Source: Paragordius varius
Taxonomy: Eukaryota > Nematomorpha
NCBI GenBank assembly: GCA_964247055.1
Contig: OZ176054.1
Location: forward strand, 1,860,001 to 1,924,000
Length of the DNA stretch: 64,000 bases
Reading direction: 5' to 3'
The position numbers and the translations under genes are program-made. The notes beneath the pieces were generated by a model, which had not been told where the DNA came from, ran no database searches, and was given only the letters and a program-made list of their open reading frames with translations. Positions 13,425 to 29,246 of this stretch are shown one piece after another (the first letter of the stretch is position 1; the number at the start of each line of letters is the position of its first letter).

Positions 13425-14880
13425 GAACGAATGTGGCTAGCTTATAAGACTAGTCTAAATAAGCATAATTTTTAAATTCGGGATTAACACAATAGCGAAA
13501 ACTTTTTGCATATCTGTAATAATTTAAATTTTTAAATTTTAATTCGTTTTAATTTAAAAAGTGTTCCTCGACAATTTAAAATTTTAATATTTGTTCTAAT
13601 AATAAATTTATCGCTGCATGGATTATATATATATATATATATATATTGGCTTACAAAAATTTTTCATTCAACTTTAATATACGGTAAATATTGAAATTAT
13701 ACGGACAAAACGTAAAAATATAAAGACAAATATTTTTTTCTAAAAAACAATTGTACTTTTTTATATCCTGATTTTCCTATGCAAAACTCATTGATTTAAA
13801 CTGTAAAGTAGAAATAGGGATGTACATTAGTAACACAATCAATGAATATTAAGATTCTAACGAAATTATTTTTATAAGATAAATTAAGATTTAAGAAAGC
13901 ATGGTTGTCTTTTGATAAAAAAATTATACATATTTTTACGTTTTGTCCGTATGAATTCAGTTTTTACTGTATTTTATGTTTATGCAGAGCGGGGAGAAAC
14001 TTTTTAAAGCTAACAACTATCTTTAGTCTTACCAATCTAAATAATTTCTTTTATTTGAAAAATATTCAAGTTTTTAGTGTTTGTTTTCAGGATAAATATG
14101 AATATTAAAACCGCAGTTTAATCATGTAGGCATGGGTAGATTATAATATACCATATTGGAATAAAACTCAACCATTTAAAATTTAAAACTAAATTATCCG
14201 TTTTTCAAAAACTTTTTAAGCATTAAAAGTTTTAGAATCATAATATAATTTAATTTTTATAGTTTTCATTATTTTTTTATAAATATAAATTTGCTTTAGG
14301 GTATATTTTAAAATGAACCAAAACTTTAATATGCAATTTAATAAGGTTAAATAAAAAAATGTTCAACTAATTATAAAATTTTTTATTTGATAATAATGGT
14401 TAAAAAATGTTATTAGAAAGTTTTAGCTAATTAAAATAAGTCTTCAGTTTGCTTGGAAAAGTTTTGAGTATGTTTTAAAAAGTCAAAAATTAAAATAACA
14501 AGATATATTTCAAGATTGCCAAAATAATAAAAGATTCAAATCAAAAAATTTTAACACAACCGGTACATGACTGATATGAGTAGTGAACTTTTAAATTATA
14601 TAATCTGATAAAATAATTAAATTGACACTTTTTTTGATTATTAACAAGAGTATTAGAAAAAAATAGTTTTTATTTAATCATGTTAAAATTTTAAATATTT
14701 AACTGAAATAACTGATATTGATTAAATATTCTTTGTTTTTTAACCAACTAAGAAAAGACAAAAAATATTTGAATTTAATTAAATACTATAAATTTGGTTT
14801 ATTGATAGAACACGTAAATAAAAAGTTGCCTATGATTAATAAGGCAAATAGAAATCTAATGTAGAAAAAATATTGCCTAA
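13425..14880. other. Intergenic stretch, one MITE, no gene seen
   Basis: Between the 5' end of the quinone oxidoreductase gene and the tRNA. It holds a (TA)n run near 13623-13646 and the MITE at 13680-13971. The remaining 900 bp is plain A+T-rich sequence. Confidence 0.5.
13680..13971. mobile_element. MITE, TACAGT family, copy 2
   Basis: The best-kept copy: left end TACGGTAAATATTGAAATTA with GGACAAAACGTAAAA, right end TTTTTACGTTTTGTCCGTAT with TTTTTACTGTA. The arms are inverted and about 50 bp long, and the flanks are compatible with a TA target. Confidence 0.8.
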
Positions 14881-14895
14881 AAAAAACAAAAAAAA
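14881..14895 (-). terminator. Pol III T-run terminator of tRNA-Arg
   Basis: Directly downstream of the tRNA on the minus strand lie runs of eight and six T separated by one G, the expected RNA polymerase III stop signal. Confidence 0.75.
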
Positions 14896-14968
14896 TACCC
14901 CTGGCGGGACTCGAACCCGCAATCCCCGGTTTAGGAGACCGATGCCTTATCCATTAGGCCACAGGGGC
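14896..14968 (-). tRNA. tRNA-Arg (anticodon CCT)
   Basis: The 73-nt minus-strand sequence folds as a complete cloverleaf: acceptor GCCCCTG pairs with CAGGGGT (one G-U pair), the D arm is GCCT/AGGC, the anticodon stem TCGGT/ACCGG has loop CTCCTAA with anticodon CCT, and the T arm is GCGGG/CCCGC with loop TTCGAGT. It has no intron. The internal A box (TGGCCTAATGG) and B box (GGTTCGAGTCC) are intact. The sequence closely resembles other animal tRNA-Arg(CCT) genes. Confidence 0.97.
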
Positions 14969-15241
14969 AAGTAAGGAAAATATCATATTTCAAAATACTT
15001 ATACTTTTAACAGGATAAAGCCCAAATAAAATAAATATTTTTGCAGGACGATAAAAGAATATACTACGTTTATATTTGGATAAAAATATATAAAGCTTAA
15101 TATCATCAAATTTATTACGTGTTATTACTTGCCAACCAGAATAATCAAGGATTTTGAATATCAAAAAATATTGCAAGCAGGCACTTTAAAAACTACCTCA
15201 TAAAACCATGTGACCTCCAGCCAGGACCACAGAAAATTCGA

Positions 15242-17613
15242 ATGAATCGGCGTCACAACATAAAAGATTGGAGCCCATTGGATTGGCATACAATTTTTGA
15301 TCACAATGAAGAAATCAAAATAGCCGCAAATGAAATATCCTTTTAAAAGTGTTTTTTAATTTTATGAATTATACTTTATTCTTTTATGATATTACGAATT
15401 CTTTAACTCACTAAAAATACAAGATAAATGTTTATACCGCCGGGGATCCAAACTATAGTGTACATCTAATTTTTATACATGGCGGTGGTTCTTCTGCATT
15501 ATCCTGGGCTCTTACTATTGTAATTTTTATATTTATCTGCACCTTATTATTTTTTCTCTTTCTTAGGGCGAATATATTTTACGGTGTTTTTTATCTTACA
15601 GTTTTAAACTTGTAGGTCATTATATTAGTGTTTAGAATAATATAGTTTTTATATATTAGATAGGAAAGTTTGAAGTTTATTTTCCGACACAAATGGCTTC
15701 GAGACCGCAAATTTGGAAATCCGGCGGGCCGCATTCAAAAAATATATATGGGTACTAACAATATTTCATTGATTTTAATAAGAAGCCTGTCAAAACTCTT
15801 TATTTTTAATTACATTCCATAAAATTTGTCTCGCAAAGAAGAAATATTTTAGAGGGCCGCGTGCTGGAAACCCCTGGTTTAAAATTTAGCGACTCAAATC
15901 TAATAAAACAAACATTTTTCAATGATATATAAACTATTGGTATTCAAAAATCAAAAGTTTTTTGAGAATTATTTATCAACCACATATCTTGTCAATCAGT
16001 TTTTACCGTCTGCCAAAAAATCCAAAAAAAATTTAGTTTTTTATTTATTTAGTCTTAAAATGTCATATAATGCATATATTCAAATTTGGCATAATATCAT
16101 ATATATTTCCTTGAAATCGCTTTAGCGTAATTAATAAAATTTTTAGCGAGAAATTAAAAATTACCTAAAGTGTCAATGCATTACCTATGATTTACGCGGA
16201 CATGGTCGCACACAATCTTTGGATGAATCAGATTTATCGATCAATTTACTTACAAAGTAACCTCAAAATATTTTTAATAAATTTTTTAATTTCATAAATA
16301 GTTTAAAATATGGTGTTGCATATCAATGTCATCGATTGATAAATATTTATAATATTTTGTGTATTTTTAGTGACTGCCTCGCATTGTTGGTTAAGTTAGC
16401 CGAAAAGCACGGTATTACATTATATATTGGCTCCAAAAATTTATTGTATAATAATATAGAAATATAACCATGGCTACCGATTCATGTTTTTATAAATAAG
16501 TCAGAAATATAATTTCAATTAAATATACTAAACCTTTGGCATTCACTATTTTAGCTTTAAAGTGTTAAATTGGATAAGAATAATTTTGTTGCCATATAAA
16601 ATACAGTTTGAATAAACATAACACTACGTTTTTTTTTTGGTTTTTTATTTCCAAAACTATAACATCTATTTCATTTAAATTATATATATTAGATAACAAC
16701 TGTCAATTTGTTTTGATTGGACATAGTTTGGGTGGTTCAATTGCTACTCACGTGGTCATGAAATGCCTTGACATGAAAGACAAAGCAAATCATGAATGCG
16801 GCATATCTTATAATTCTTTTGATGGACAGGCCGTTAATAAAACAGAAATGTTGGGTAGCGATTTCGATAAGAAAAGCGTTGAATCCTATCTATTGAGGAA
16901 TAGAGAGAAAATACCTCAAATTATTGCACTCATATCTATCGATGTGGTAGAAGGTAAATAAATGACTATTTTAAAAGGTGCAAATATTTTTTAGCTATTC
17001 CTATGTAAAATCCAAATTAAATTGGGAATATATTAATAACTCTTTAAATTGGTGATAATGGGTAAATTTTTTTGCCAGAAAATTACTGCATCTTTTTTTG
17101 ATGGAAATGCCACCTTAATAGTCTCTCTATCTATTATTATCCCTCATGTTAGTATATTGATATTTTTAAATAAATTACTACTGACTCCTTATTGGTGCAT
17201 TCCTTGAGATCACCCTTTTTAAAATAGTCAAATAATATATCTTACCATAAATCTACCGTAAAAATTTCTAAAATTTAAAACTTCATCAAATATTTGATTA
17301 TTTATAAATTTATAGTTTGCAACATTAAAATCGAGATTTAGTAAATTTCATTTTGCTTGATTTAGTTTCATATTGCGTTTGTTTGTAATATTAACTATTT
17401 CATTATAACCGCCATGGATTAGCGGTGAAACCTGTATCTCTTTGATCTTAAAATATTTACATATATAAGGTACTGCCCTTGAAGCTTTAACAAGTATGCA
17501 AGGATATTTGAGATCACGTCCATCTTATTTCAATACACTGGAGGAAGCTATACAATGGAGGTAATTTTTTATATTTATAAACGACCAATAATGAATAAGA
17601 AATTATTTTTATT

Positions 17614-17663
<50 letters not shown>

Positions 17664-18223
17664 CATCAAGAATGGTTTGTTGAAAAATGTTGAATCGGCA
17701 CGGATATCAATGGCTGGAGAACTGAAACAGTTTGATTATTAAATATATTTTTTAAAAAAAACTTTATAAAAATGTTTAAAAATTCTAATTATATTATTGA
17801 CTTACATCAAATTTTGCCTTTGTAAAAAAAGGATTAAGTTATCCGATTTAAAATCATTTTCGACGCCTTCGTTACATTCTCATGGCGGTGGTGGTCTAGC
17901 TAACAAGTTTGACAAAAATATTAACCTTAAATTACCTCCGATATCAGAAAGTAAAAATTTGCCTCAATCATCTCAAACTCAAATTGTTGAGGATGTTCAA
18001 CTAAAAACTGATGATTCTGTCCATATTCCTGTCACAAATGTTACCCCATGTCCAAAAATTAATCAAGTTTTATTTATTTAATAAAATCGGTATTGCCAAT
18101 TATTTTGTTTATAAATATATAAGAAGCGTTGATTATAAATTTCTTACATATAATTAAGTTATTTCTCGGTCTTATTATAACCAGCATTAAAATACAAAAT
18201 TTTAAACTCATTCTAAATGCATA

Positions 18224-18258
<35 letters not shown>

Positions 18259-20777
18259 TCTTTTTAATGCTAAAATATTGTTTTAAGTAAGTGACTTAAT
18301 TTAATATTAGTAAATAAAAATAACCTTCTGCCATTTATATTCTAAATAAATTTTTACCTAGCTCATTTTTAAATATCCATATTTTATTTGCAAAAATACT
18401 CAAAATAAACACTGAAAAGGGAGACTCAATTTTTTCTCCGTCTGCCAAAGACCCAGATAGAATGGTTTATACCTGGAGGGCTTCTCTAGAGGCTTCAGAA
18501 AAATATTGGAAAGGTAGGATGCTATTATTTAATTTTGTTTGCATTCAAAGTTATATTTATAACTTATTTAAGATTTATATGCGAATCTTTATGGCATTAA
18601 ATTCATTTAGTAATGATAAATGTTTTAATATATTAAGATTCTGTGTTTTTCCAGATAATTTTTTCATTTATTAAATCTTTTTTTTAATAGATTGGTTCAT
18701 TGGTCTGTCTTCCGGTTTTATTAACATACCTCCTACTATCCCAAAACTTTTGATTCTAGCTGGCTTAGAACACCTTGATAAGGTTGTTGTCTTATATGTC
18801 TAACTTTTATAATAATTCTTATCTTTTGTTTTACAAATTAACTTAATTTGTACTTTACAAATTATCAAATATCTATTGGACTTCTTTCTTGCAATGACCC
18901 AAATCGTGGAAAAGAGCCCATGGCAAATGATTCCCATATATTTTAAATCTGTTTTGCCTTTTATATTATAATATTTTGACGTGAAAATGAAGAAAGAATA
19001 ACATAAATACTAAGGGCCTTTTAAAATCGAAAAAAAACGTATTAGGTGTATATTTATTTTGTAAAGATCATTATGTCGCAAAATATGTATATGAGTGTTA
19101 CCCTTAGGGTTGTGATGACCCCCTTTTTTGAAAAAGGGGGTCAGACCTAGGTCCGACCTAGGTCTGATCTAGGTCATACCATATGTTATTGCCATTAATA
19201 AATAACTACATACATAAATACTTGATTAAATCACATAAAAAAGGTTTTTACATAAAGTATATATTTTTTTAAAATTATTTCACCAATACTAATAATTTAA
19301 ATTTCTAAAATTGACGATCTTTCCTGGAAACATACATAAAGACTTATAGAAAATTTCAAATCACAGAAAGCTAAGACTAAGAAGAAAATATGGATTTATT
19401 GAAACCTATGCTCTAATTATTTAGATTGTGTAAAAACGAGTCCTTGTCCATGAACTTAACGTTAACTTAGGATGGTTCAAAAAAATTTTATACTTGAAAA
19501 TTTTTTATACGATTTATTAGATTTAATATATAATCGTGCTCACTACATTTAAAATTTCAGTAATCTTATTAAGTTTAATATATTCTTTAATCAAATTATT
19601 TAAAATATGACATTGGCATTTATGCCATATTATATTAGGATTTTCTTTATTAATCAAATTTTGAGCAGCCTTCATGTTCGCTGGAATTATCGGTCACAAT
19701 GGCATTAATTTTTAAATTTCAAATATCTTTTATTGGCTCCATTATGTTATAGAAACATTCGGCAGTCTTATTATGATAAGATGTGTCATAAAAAATGATT
19801 AAGATCCTTGGCCAATAAATAATATTAATTTGCTTCCTACGAATATTGGTAAAGGGATCGACGATTAATGAAATATTGTTTTTAATTCAAATAACTTCTA
19901 TTTTTATATCTTCATAACACGAATCTAGTAATTAATTGATCTGTTTTCTATTTGGAATAGCATAATTAGGTTTAAACTATGAATGAAACTCCGTAAATGT
20001 TTATTTTCAACTATGTTAAGAGTTGAGGATGTAAAAATAAATTTTGCTAAATGTTTCTGGCTAATTTCTCTTAATAACAGAAATTTTTAAGACTAAAATT
20101 AAATAATTAGATTTGCTTTCGACCATCACCCTCTGTCATATAATTTATTTCATGAACTTCTTTTAGATGTTTCTTCATTCGGTTTTTATTTAAATATATA
20201 TAGTGTAATTGCATTTCTTGCATGTAACTTGAATTTTTTTGATCGAAAAATTTCCACAAGGCTGATTTCATTATAATTTAGGAAGTAAAAAAAAGATGTG
20301 TATCATATGATATTTAAAACAAAATAATACATATATAGATAATATAAGGTTTTGTTTTCCTAAAAATTGTAAAATTAAAAAAATAAAAAATTAAAAAAAA
20401 TAAAAAAAATTGACCTAGGTCATTTTTTTTCGTGGTCATGACCATGGTCATGACCTAGGTCATGACCCTAGGTCATTGACTAATTGGCACAACCCTAGTT
20501 ACCCTTAATTATTTGCATTTAGATACTTACGATAGGACAAATGCAAGGCAAATTTCAATTTGCCGTTATAGCTAAATCGGGTCATTTTGTACATCAAGAT
20601 ATGCCAGATCAGGTGGCAGGAATTATAGTTGCATTCCTTATTAAACATCAAGTATTGAAAAATGTCAATGAATTAAACAAAAACAACAACAGCAGCAAAG
20701 ATAGAGACGGATTAATTATACACCCGGAAAGTATTGCTGAAAAGTTAAAGTATAAATTTGATAAACTTATTTTGTAA
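15242..20777 (+). CDS. PPME1: Protein phosphatase methylesterase 1 (PME-1)
   Basis: Exons: 15242-15334, 15421-15519, 16147-16256, 16371-16411, 16693-16953, 17470-17560, 17664-17729, 17832-18066, 18420-18513, 18691-18782 and 20523-20777, in phase throughout (about 478 residues; human PME-1 has 386). PME-1 is an alpha/beta hydrolase that removes the C-terminal methyl ester from the PP2A catalytic subunit. Seen in order: FIHGGGSSALSWALLT (oxyanion loop), YDLRGHGRT, nucleophile elbow GHSLGGS (Ser), SIDVVEG (Asp), the lid region RSRPSYFNTLEEAIQW and SARISMAGEL, YTWRASLEASEKYW, LILAGLEHLDK, GQMQGKFQ, and SGHFVHQDMP with the catalytic His. Extra length sits in two poorly conserved inserts (16760-16900 and 17850-18060). 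The first intron is of U12 AT-AC type. A hAT element fills most of the last intron. The start at 15242 is conservative, as an upstream exon ending near 15181-15241 may add residues. Confidence 0.93.
15335..15420 (+). other. U12-type AT-AC intron in PPME1
   Basis: No GT donor exists before the in-frame stop that follows exon 1. The sequence after GAA is ATATCCTTTT, the exact minor-spliceosome 5' site. The intron ends TTCTTTAACTCA...AC: the branch motif matches TTCCTTAAC at 8 of 9 positions and its A is 14 nt from the AC end. Splicing joins NEEIKIAANE to KINVYTAGDP in phase 0, matching the spacing of other PME-1 proteins. Length is 86 nt. Confidence 0.88.
15676..15876. mobile_element. hAT-type MITE (GGCCCGCG family) in PPME1 intron 2
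   Basis: Left part has CGACACAAATGGCTTCGAG and GGCGGGCCGC. The right end reads GGGCCGCGTGCTGGAAACCCCTG, the inverted counterpart. Flanks GTTTGAAG and GTTTAAAA agree at 6 of 8 bases, suggesting an old 8-bp duplication. The same family occurs at 23084, 30573 and 34526. Confidence 0.55.
17617..17662. repeat. (TA)23 microsatellite abutting PPME1 exon 7
   Basis: An uninterrupted TA tract that runs straight into the acceptor TATAG/C at 17663-17664, so this intron has no usual polypyrimidine tract. Other TA runs lie at about 18226-18254, 24297-24320, 37541-37568, 53248-53279 and 57152-57175. Confidence 0.9.
19105..20497 (-). mobile_element. Decayed hAT transposon with perfect 8-bp target duplication
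   Basis: Ends TAGGGTTGTG and CACAACCCTA are exact inverted copies, flanked by GTTACCCT at 19097-19104 and 20498-20505. Subterminal palindromes GACCTAGGTC recur (three near 19141-19176, four near 20412-20476). The minus strand keeps fragments of hAT transposase: a CKKC zinc-finger remnant near 20110-20230, and near 19680-19740 IVTDNS in one frame continuing as ANMKAAQNLI in another, so it is frameshifted and dead. It lies in the last PPME1 intron, 25 bp before the acceptor. Confidence 0.9.
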
Positions 20778-21636
20778 AATATAAGGTGGTTGAAAAAACT
20801 GTGAATCAAGTTTTTTAAATCTCTTATAGACTGTTTATGCGTAATATACTAAATTTTATCATTTTATAATACTTTTTTTTCTTAATTCTTAAAATTTGAG
20901 TTGGTTATATTATTTTTTTAAAATTTAGTGAAATTATAAGAAATTTTACCTTTAAAATGTTTATAATTTGGTAAATTATACTTAATATTGATTATTTTAT
21001 ATATATATATAGAAATTTGCAAGCGTCCTGTTAGTGCAATGAATTCTTCAAATTTAAACATTTATATTAATTTATTAAATTTTTATATATATAATTCGAT
21101 TCGTGTGATGTTAAATAAATTATTAACTTTTGTTAAATATACTTTTGATTATTATTCATTATGTTTGGTAGAAATAATATATTTATAGTTTTGTTTTTAA
21201 ATACGCTAATCTAATAAATCTAGTTAACTTTTCTCATCAAACAGTCTAGTAGTGAGTAATTGTTTATAGTTTTTTACTGATTGAACAATTGGATTTTGGT
21301 TTGATATTTTTGTTTTAAACACTTTTAGGATGAACTTAATTTTCAATTTAAATAAATGTTATTCATATAGCTCATTACATGTATGGAATTTTTCTGTTTA
21401 TGAAATTCATTTAGAAAATCCAGATGGGTTTTTTTATCTTTACCATATAATTAAAATACTCAAATTCGCAAAACAATATTTATTTCAATAAATAATATAA
21501 AAATAATGAGTATTTGTTTAAACAAATAACAATAAAATTATAAAACTCTTTATATTTTGATTCTACTGTAATTTATATAAAATATAATGCTAACTTGCAA
21601 TATATATATATAAATATGTATGAAATGTTCTGTCTA
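20778..21636. other. Convergent intergenic spacer
   Basis: Separates the 3' ends of PPME1 (+) and the cathepsin gene (-). Only A+T-rich sequence with candidate poly(A) signals is seen; no gene or repeat was recognised. Confidence 0.5.
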
Positions 21637-24927
<3,291 letters not shown>

Positions 24928-27056
24928 ATTGAAACTTTTGAAATTTAAAAGTAAAAATGTTGATCAATGATAAATTAATTTTGATTGTAAAAACAGATAT
25001 AAGCTAGCTTTTTATATGTATAGTAAACGATCGAATTCCTTAATTCTGATGCAATAATAATAATTGAACTCCTTAAAAGTATCGATAGGTTGTAGAGTAT
25101 ATGTAAAAAGTTATCAGATAACCATACACAATAAAACAACTTGAATAAATCAATCAAAATTAATCTAATTGATGAAACTACGAAAACCCTTCCTTTAATA
25201 TGTATATTATAAATAAAATTAAAAAAAACGGTTTTTTATTGTTACTAAATGACTTAAAGATATTGTTCTGAGAATTGTGACATTGCAATAAACATCAGAG
25301 AGGGGTTTACCATTTTACTAAATGTTTAATACTTCAAGTGTAGAATATATTTAATATGTATTGTATTCGATAAAAAATACCCAGGAAGTTAAAATTATTG
25401 TATATATACCACAACAATTATCAAGAAATTATAAAAAGGGATACTTTAAATTGTATAAAAATTTCATAATGATAATATAATTTAAATTTTGATAGGGGAC
25501 ATTTGACCAAAGACAACCATATATAATATTAAAATTTGTTACAAAAAAGTTAAACGATTTCATACACGATTTAGTTGATAATAATTAGTAACCTTTTTCT
25601 TAAATTCTCTAGATAAATTATAAATAGACCGGGTCTGACCGGACTTTTTTGAAAAAGCAGTCAAATGCACAACCCTAGCTTCAAGGCATATAATATTTAT
25701 CAGTATAATTGGGTCTAACCTGGCTATTTTTATTCATCCAGGCATCTATGACGGTGATTTTTTCCGCTTTAAAAAAATATTTTTAATAATTTTATAATAA
25801 TATAAAATTTGCTAAACTTATTGTCATATATATTAGATTACATCTATTTGATTGTGGTATTGATAATTGGCTACTATCATGAGTTACTGATTTTATAGGA
25901 GCCACACTTTATAATTATTAAACCATAATCATTCCAGCTTACAAATATAATTTTGTTTTTTAGTGGTTGGAATTTAATCGACCATAATTTAAACCCAGAT
26001 AATTCGTTTAAATACCGTTATTAAAACCCGCGATAAAAAAATATAAATACTAAACTAGTTTGATTTGAAATAAAACATTTGAATTCCTTTGATTAATGTA
26101 GTAACATATTGCGGTTATAAAAATGTTACATATCTTTGTAAAAAATGTAATTTTGTCGCTCCGTGACGCCAAAAACTACAGTAAAAATTGAAATTATACG
26201 GATAAAATGTAAAAATATAAAGACATTTTTTCTCAAAAGCAACCATACTCTCCCTTAATTTTTCCTATTAAAATCTTTTAAAAACAATTGTAAATATGGA
26301 ATTGATTGTGATACCAAAATACATCTCCATTCTAGACCGGGAGTTTGAAACAATCAGTTATATTTAATAAATTCTTGATTTTAAAAAGTATGATTGTATT
26401 TTAAAAAAAAAATTTTTTTTGTAATTTTTTAATCAATTCTGGAAAAATTTCTTAAAATGGTTTAAGATTGTTTAATACGGTATAGCTTTTCATATCACAA
26501 ACATAACAACACGTCAGGTAAAATATTGGAAAATTGAAAATACTACCATGAGTACGACTAAACAAATACTTAACATTCAAATAATCACAAGGAAAATAAA
26601 TGGTTATTTCACTGATTTTTTTTAATTTGTTGAATATAGCACCTTATTTTAGGAAAGTATGTAAATAAGGTTATTTGATCCAATTTTTATAACATGTAGC
26701 AACTTTTTTGGAAAAAATAATGATATTATTAGCATAAGACCAAATAAATAAGCTGTATAATTTGAACCATTATAATTAATATTTACAAAATTTTATGAAA
26801 AATTTAATGGTTTAAGACATTATCCGTAATACGTTAGCCCTTTGTATTCAAAACTGAAAAATTTATCATATACGCTGACTATAGTTTAACCATTTTTTTG
26901 TTAGCCCCTTAGTTAAGCCGTGCAAAAATAATGATGTTAAAAAAGGGTGTACTGGAAACTCTGTAAAACGTGTAGGCTCATTCAAATTAAATTTTTAATT
27001 TGGTTACAAATGCGGTATGAACATCCAGTTTTTTGAACTAGCCCCTGTATTGAACC
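24928..27056. other. Intergenic stretch with transposon debris
   Basis: Upstream of the cathepsin gene. It holds a lone hAT end near 25627-25676 (GACCGGGTCTGACC, then CACAACCCTAG, like the right end of 19105-20497) and a worn TACAGT-family MITE from 26177 to about 26445. The rest is A+T-rich with no gene seen. Confidence 0.5.
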
Positions 27057-29246
27057 CAGTGGTACTCACCAAAAAAATTTGACGGGCCAAATAAATTATA
27101 TTTTTTTTTCGAGGGCCATGAACCTTATAATGGCAAATATTCCATAGCTATTTGATACATCTGCACATATTTATACTCTAAATCACCACAATGATTTTTT
27201 TGCGGATCGGATGTAAATCTAGCTTAAAACTCGTTTGGACCATTTATTTTAAAATAAAGTATTTTGATAACAACATTTATTTCGATATTAACCCATAATT
27301 TTTGACAAATTTGGTTTGGCCTCATGACATGCCAATCTTAATATGATCGGTTAATCGATTTCTGTATGTATTTTTGACATACTTCATTTTTGAATATGCC
27401 ATCTCACGCGTGTAAGTTGAGGGAAAAACATTTAGGATAACTTGATCTTTTTATATTATTATATTTATTTGGCACATCTTGCCAAAATCCTACATATCTT
27501 TCTTCTCTACGATTCTCCTAGAACATAGCCTCCAAATTGGAATCATTTTAAAATCTATGAATCCTTCAATAATATGCGCCTGACCAAAACCGAAATTCTC
27601 AATTTGCTTAATATTGGATATATCCATATGCCATGGATTTTCAACGAGTTTTAAGCAATTTTTAATATTTCTAATTCTTGAAATCAGAATTTTATCTTAT
27701 AGATAAAAATGCTAAATGATTGTCTATTATTAATCTGGGCGGTAAATTCCGTATTTTCTTCATGAGTCGTTTTAAGGGAGTTTTATTTATCATAAATAAT
27801 AGTTTCATGTCTTAAAACAAAAAATCTATTTAATACTTTGCCTAGGTTTAGTCATATCACAGCGGTGTACAAAAGAATATTGTCAAACTCACTGTGGATA
27901 TCTTTCAGAGGTTTTGAATTTACGGGTTGAATTATCTGCCACGGATGTGGTTAACTATATGTTTTAATTACTGAATTGATTGCATCTTTTACACACGAAA
28001 TCAAGTTTGATGAATAAAGCAGTGAAAGGATAAAATATTTTGCAAATTATATTTGATTTTCAAAAATGGAATAACTTTGTTCCTTCCAATCATAGAGGGA
28101 CAGTCATCTGTGCAGATCGAAACCAATTTTTTCATAGATATTCTATTATTATCCAAAAATGTGCTAATTATTTCGAGAAAACCACTTCCTTTCGTGGTAT
28201 TATTCATTGGTAAATATTTTAAATATTCCTCGTTGATTATGTTGTCTTTGCAAAATTTCACGAAAAGCGCACATTTAGGTGTTGAACTAATATCAATGCT
28301 AGAATCAATAGCAATACTAAAATATTTGCAGTTTTTCAGAGCCAATAATATATTGTAAATATATTTAGACTTCATTGCGTCGAGCACATGTTTATCAGTT
28401 TGGAATCAGTAAACAATTTCATATATTTACTAAAATATAGCAAATTTCATACGAAACTAATGTTACAGATTTTTTCTGGGCGAAAGCTATGGACATAATA
28501 GATTTTTCTTTCTGGTATAATTCCATAGTCTTTTTATATTTTTTGTTTCTACCTCATAATTTTTTGGTAATTTATGAGAATGATGGATTGTAATATGTCT
28601 ATTGTACTTTTTTAATTAGCTGTCCTTACAAATAAGGCAGGTAACAACATTTTTATTTAAAATGACAAAAAATTTTTCTTCCCATTCTTTTTTAAAGGAG
28701 TGATTTTCATGGAATGATTTACGTTTTTTAGCAGATGTCATCCTTTGAATTTATATTTAAATATTATGCAAATTTTTTCAAAAAAATGGGAATATAATTT
28801 GAATTATGCTATAAAAAACAGCGAAATTTAATGATGTTGATTTGAAAAATATTTTATGGGAATTATAAAAAAATGATGCAGGATAGCAATGAAAAGAATA
28901 TGTATATGCAAGTTTGGGTGAAAGGCTTGCTTAAATACAAAAAGAAATGCAATAACAATTTCATGATAGAAAAGAAAATAGAATACAAAAACGAAAACAA
29001 CGTCTGGCCAAAATTTTGAAATCATTTTAATATAGAGAAATTTTTCGACATTTCAAATTGGGTAAAATAAAAATTACCAAAATTTTATCAAAAGAAAATA
29101 AATTAATATTAAAATAAGCGAAAATTCGTTTCTGTATTTTAAAAATTCAATAAAAAAAATAATTAAGTATCAATATGATCATCGGGCAATTTTAAAGCAC
29201 TCTTAGGGCCGCATGCGGCCCGCGGGCCGCGGTTTGAGTGTCACTG
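27057..29246 (-). mobile_element. hAT transposon, SCAND3/GTF2IRD2-like transposase, inactive
   Basis: The 2190-bp element starts CAGTGGTACTCACC and ends GGTTTGAGTGTCACTG, with subterminal GCGGCCCGCGGGCCGC. Flanks ATTGAACC and ATTTAACC match at 7 of 8 bases, a hAT-size duplication. The longest minus-strand frame (28387-28001) has hAT features: FSIAIDSSIDIS, CALFVKFC, YLPMNNTTKG, ICTDDCPSMIGR and LSFHCFIHQ. Transposase-like sequence continues on both sides (28,740 to about 27,200) through several stops and frameshifts, so the gene is broken. Confidence 0.88.

Noticed and set aside
28828-29025. Hydrophobic 65-residue minus-strand open frame
   Set aside because: Lies in the terminal region of the hAT element and is explained by A+T-rich sequence.
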